This document shows positions 4,783 through 5,347 of a DNA stretch of 5,347 nucleotides, in pieces; the stretch's first letter is position 1; every line of letters begins with the position of its first letter. The translations under genes and the position numbers were made by a program. A model generated the notes under the pieces. The model worked only from the letters and a program-made list of their open reading frames with translations. It did no database searches and was not told the origin of the DNA. Source of the DNA: a bacterium (GTDB lineage Bacteria > Krumholzibacteriota > Krumholzibacteriia > Krumholzibacteriales > Krumholzibacteriaceae); NCBI GenBank assembly GCA_017885175.1, contig JAFNGP010000093.1:1-5347 (forward strand). The letters run 5' to 3'.

Positions 4783-5347
4783 ATGGCAAATCTGTATACG
4801 GCCATGTCGGCCAATAAGCGGAATTCGTTCTTCATCACGGTGGCGATAACGGCGTTGTTCGTCGTGCTGGGATATTTCCTCGGGAAATACTGGGGATCCG
4901 GTTACGGGGGCGTCTTGATCGCGTTTCTCGTCGCGCTCGGCATGTCGCTCGCCGCGTACTACAGCGGCGACAAGATGGTGCTCGGGATCAGCCGCGCGAA
5001 GCGCATCGATAAGAAGGATTACCCGCAGCTCTTCAACGTCATCGAAGAGCTCGCGATCGCGAGCGGACTCCCGATGCCCGCGGTGTACGTGATCGACGAC
5101 ACGGCGCCGAACGCGTTCGCCACGGGACGCGACCCGAAACACGCGTCCGTCGCCATCACGACGGGGCTCATGCAGAAGCTGAGCAGGGACGAGCTCCAGG
5201 GGGTCATGGCGCACGAGCTCTCGCACGTCGGGAACCGCGACATTCTCTACGCGACGATGGTGGGGATAATGGTCGGTTCGATCGCGATGATGAGCGACTT
5301 CTTTCTCAGGAGCTTTTTCTGGGGCGGCGGGAGACGGCGGCGGAGCA
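4783..5347 (+). CDS. htpX: HtpX-like M48 membrane metalloprotease, N-terminal part (cut by window edge)
   Basis: An open frame from ATG 4783 runs off the window after 188 residues; family members are usually near 280-300. Two hydrophobic helices lie at about 16-34 and 42-60, and a third at about 154-172 after the active site. Residues 105-129 read DDTAPNAFATGRDPKHASVAITTGL, a hallmark of HtpX, followed by the zinc motif HELSH with His144, Glu145 and His148 (HExxH). NRDILYAT comes next. The third zinc ligand, a downstream Glu, would lie beyond the window. HtpX is an inner-membrane protease with its catalytic site on the cytoplasmic side that degrades misfolded membrane proteins, in E. coli alongside FtsH. 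Residues 180-188 (WGGGRRRRS) form a Gly/Arg-rich loop after the third helix. It lies 7 bases after lemA, an arrangement known from many bacteria. Confidence 0.94.
   Translation, partial: MANLYTAMSANKRNSFFITVAITALFVVLGYFLGKYWGSGYGGVLIAFLVALGMSLAAYYSGDKMVLGISRAKRIDKKDYPQLFNVIEELAIASGLPMPAVYVIDDTAPNAFATGRDPKHASVAITTGLMQKLSRDELQGVMAHELSHVGNRDILYATMVGIMVGSIAMMSDFFLRSFFWGGGRRRRS

Noticed and set aside
3942..4838. Minus-strand frame of 298 codons opposite lemA
   Set aside because: The product is dominated by Arg/Glu/Asp/Leu repeats typical of the antisense of a helical GC-rich gene. It overlaps lemA and the htpX start and has no ribosome site.
4768..5226. Minus-strand 152-codon frame opposite htpX
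   Set aside because: Charged low-complexity product antisense to the HELSH-bearing protease frame.

Overview
The window comes from a GC-rich genome. A sampled 60-base coding stretch is about 73% GC, while the promoter-bearing stretch near 3901-4020 is about 47%. The organism is very probably a diderm (outer-membrane) bacterium, because it encodes an AsmA-type envelope protein and an SPII lipoprotein with a putative Ig-like domain. Nothing seen here fixes the phylum. The gene content would suit uncultivated FCB-type or deltaproteobacteria-like lineages, but that is a loose inference.

Layout: five protein-coding genes, two of them cut by the window edges. (1) 1-470, minus strand: N-terminal part of a radical SAM protein with an unusual CX4CX2C cluster motif. 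(2) 635-2947, plus strand: a 770-residue AsmA-like, membrane-anchored, probably periplasmic protein. Genes 1 and 2 diverge from a 160-base gap whose two predicted -35 hexamers form one palindrome. (3) 3054-3884, minus strand: a lipoprotein with a putative Ig (He_PIG-like) domain, converging on gene 2. The 106-base gap between them holds a long hairpin that can serve as terminator. (4) 4224-4775, plus strand: lemA. (5) 4783 to the window end, plus strand: htpX, an M48-type membrane metalloprotease. Genes 4 and 5 are 7 bases apart and look like one operon.

The most informative non-coding region is the 339-base gap 3885-4223 between the lipoprotein gene and lemA. It carries a complete match to the sigma-54 -24/-12 consensus, correctly oriented and placed for the lipoprotein gene. 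It also has GC-rich GGCGCC-centred repeats followed by an AT-rich patch just upstream of lemA.

The shared theme is the cell envelope: AsmA-like proteins act between inner and outer membrane, the lipoprotein is exported and lipid-anchored, and LemA/HtpX is a recurrent pair linked to membrane-protein quality control. No mobile element, CRISPR array, tRNA or rRNA was seen. No previously undescribed multi-gene system is evident; the points worth following are regulatory, plus the unassigned second half of the lipoprotein.
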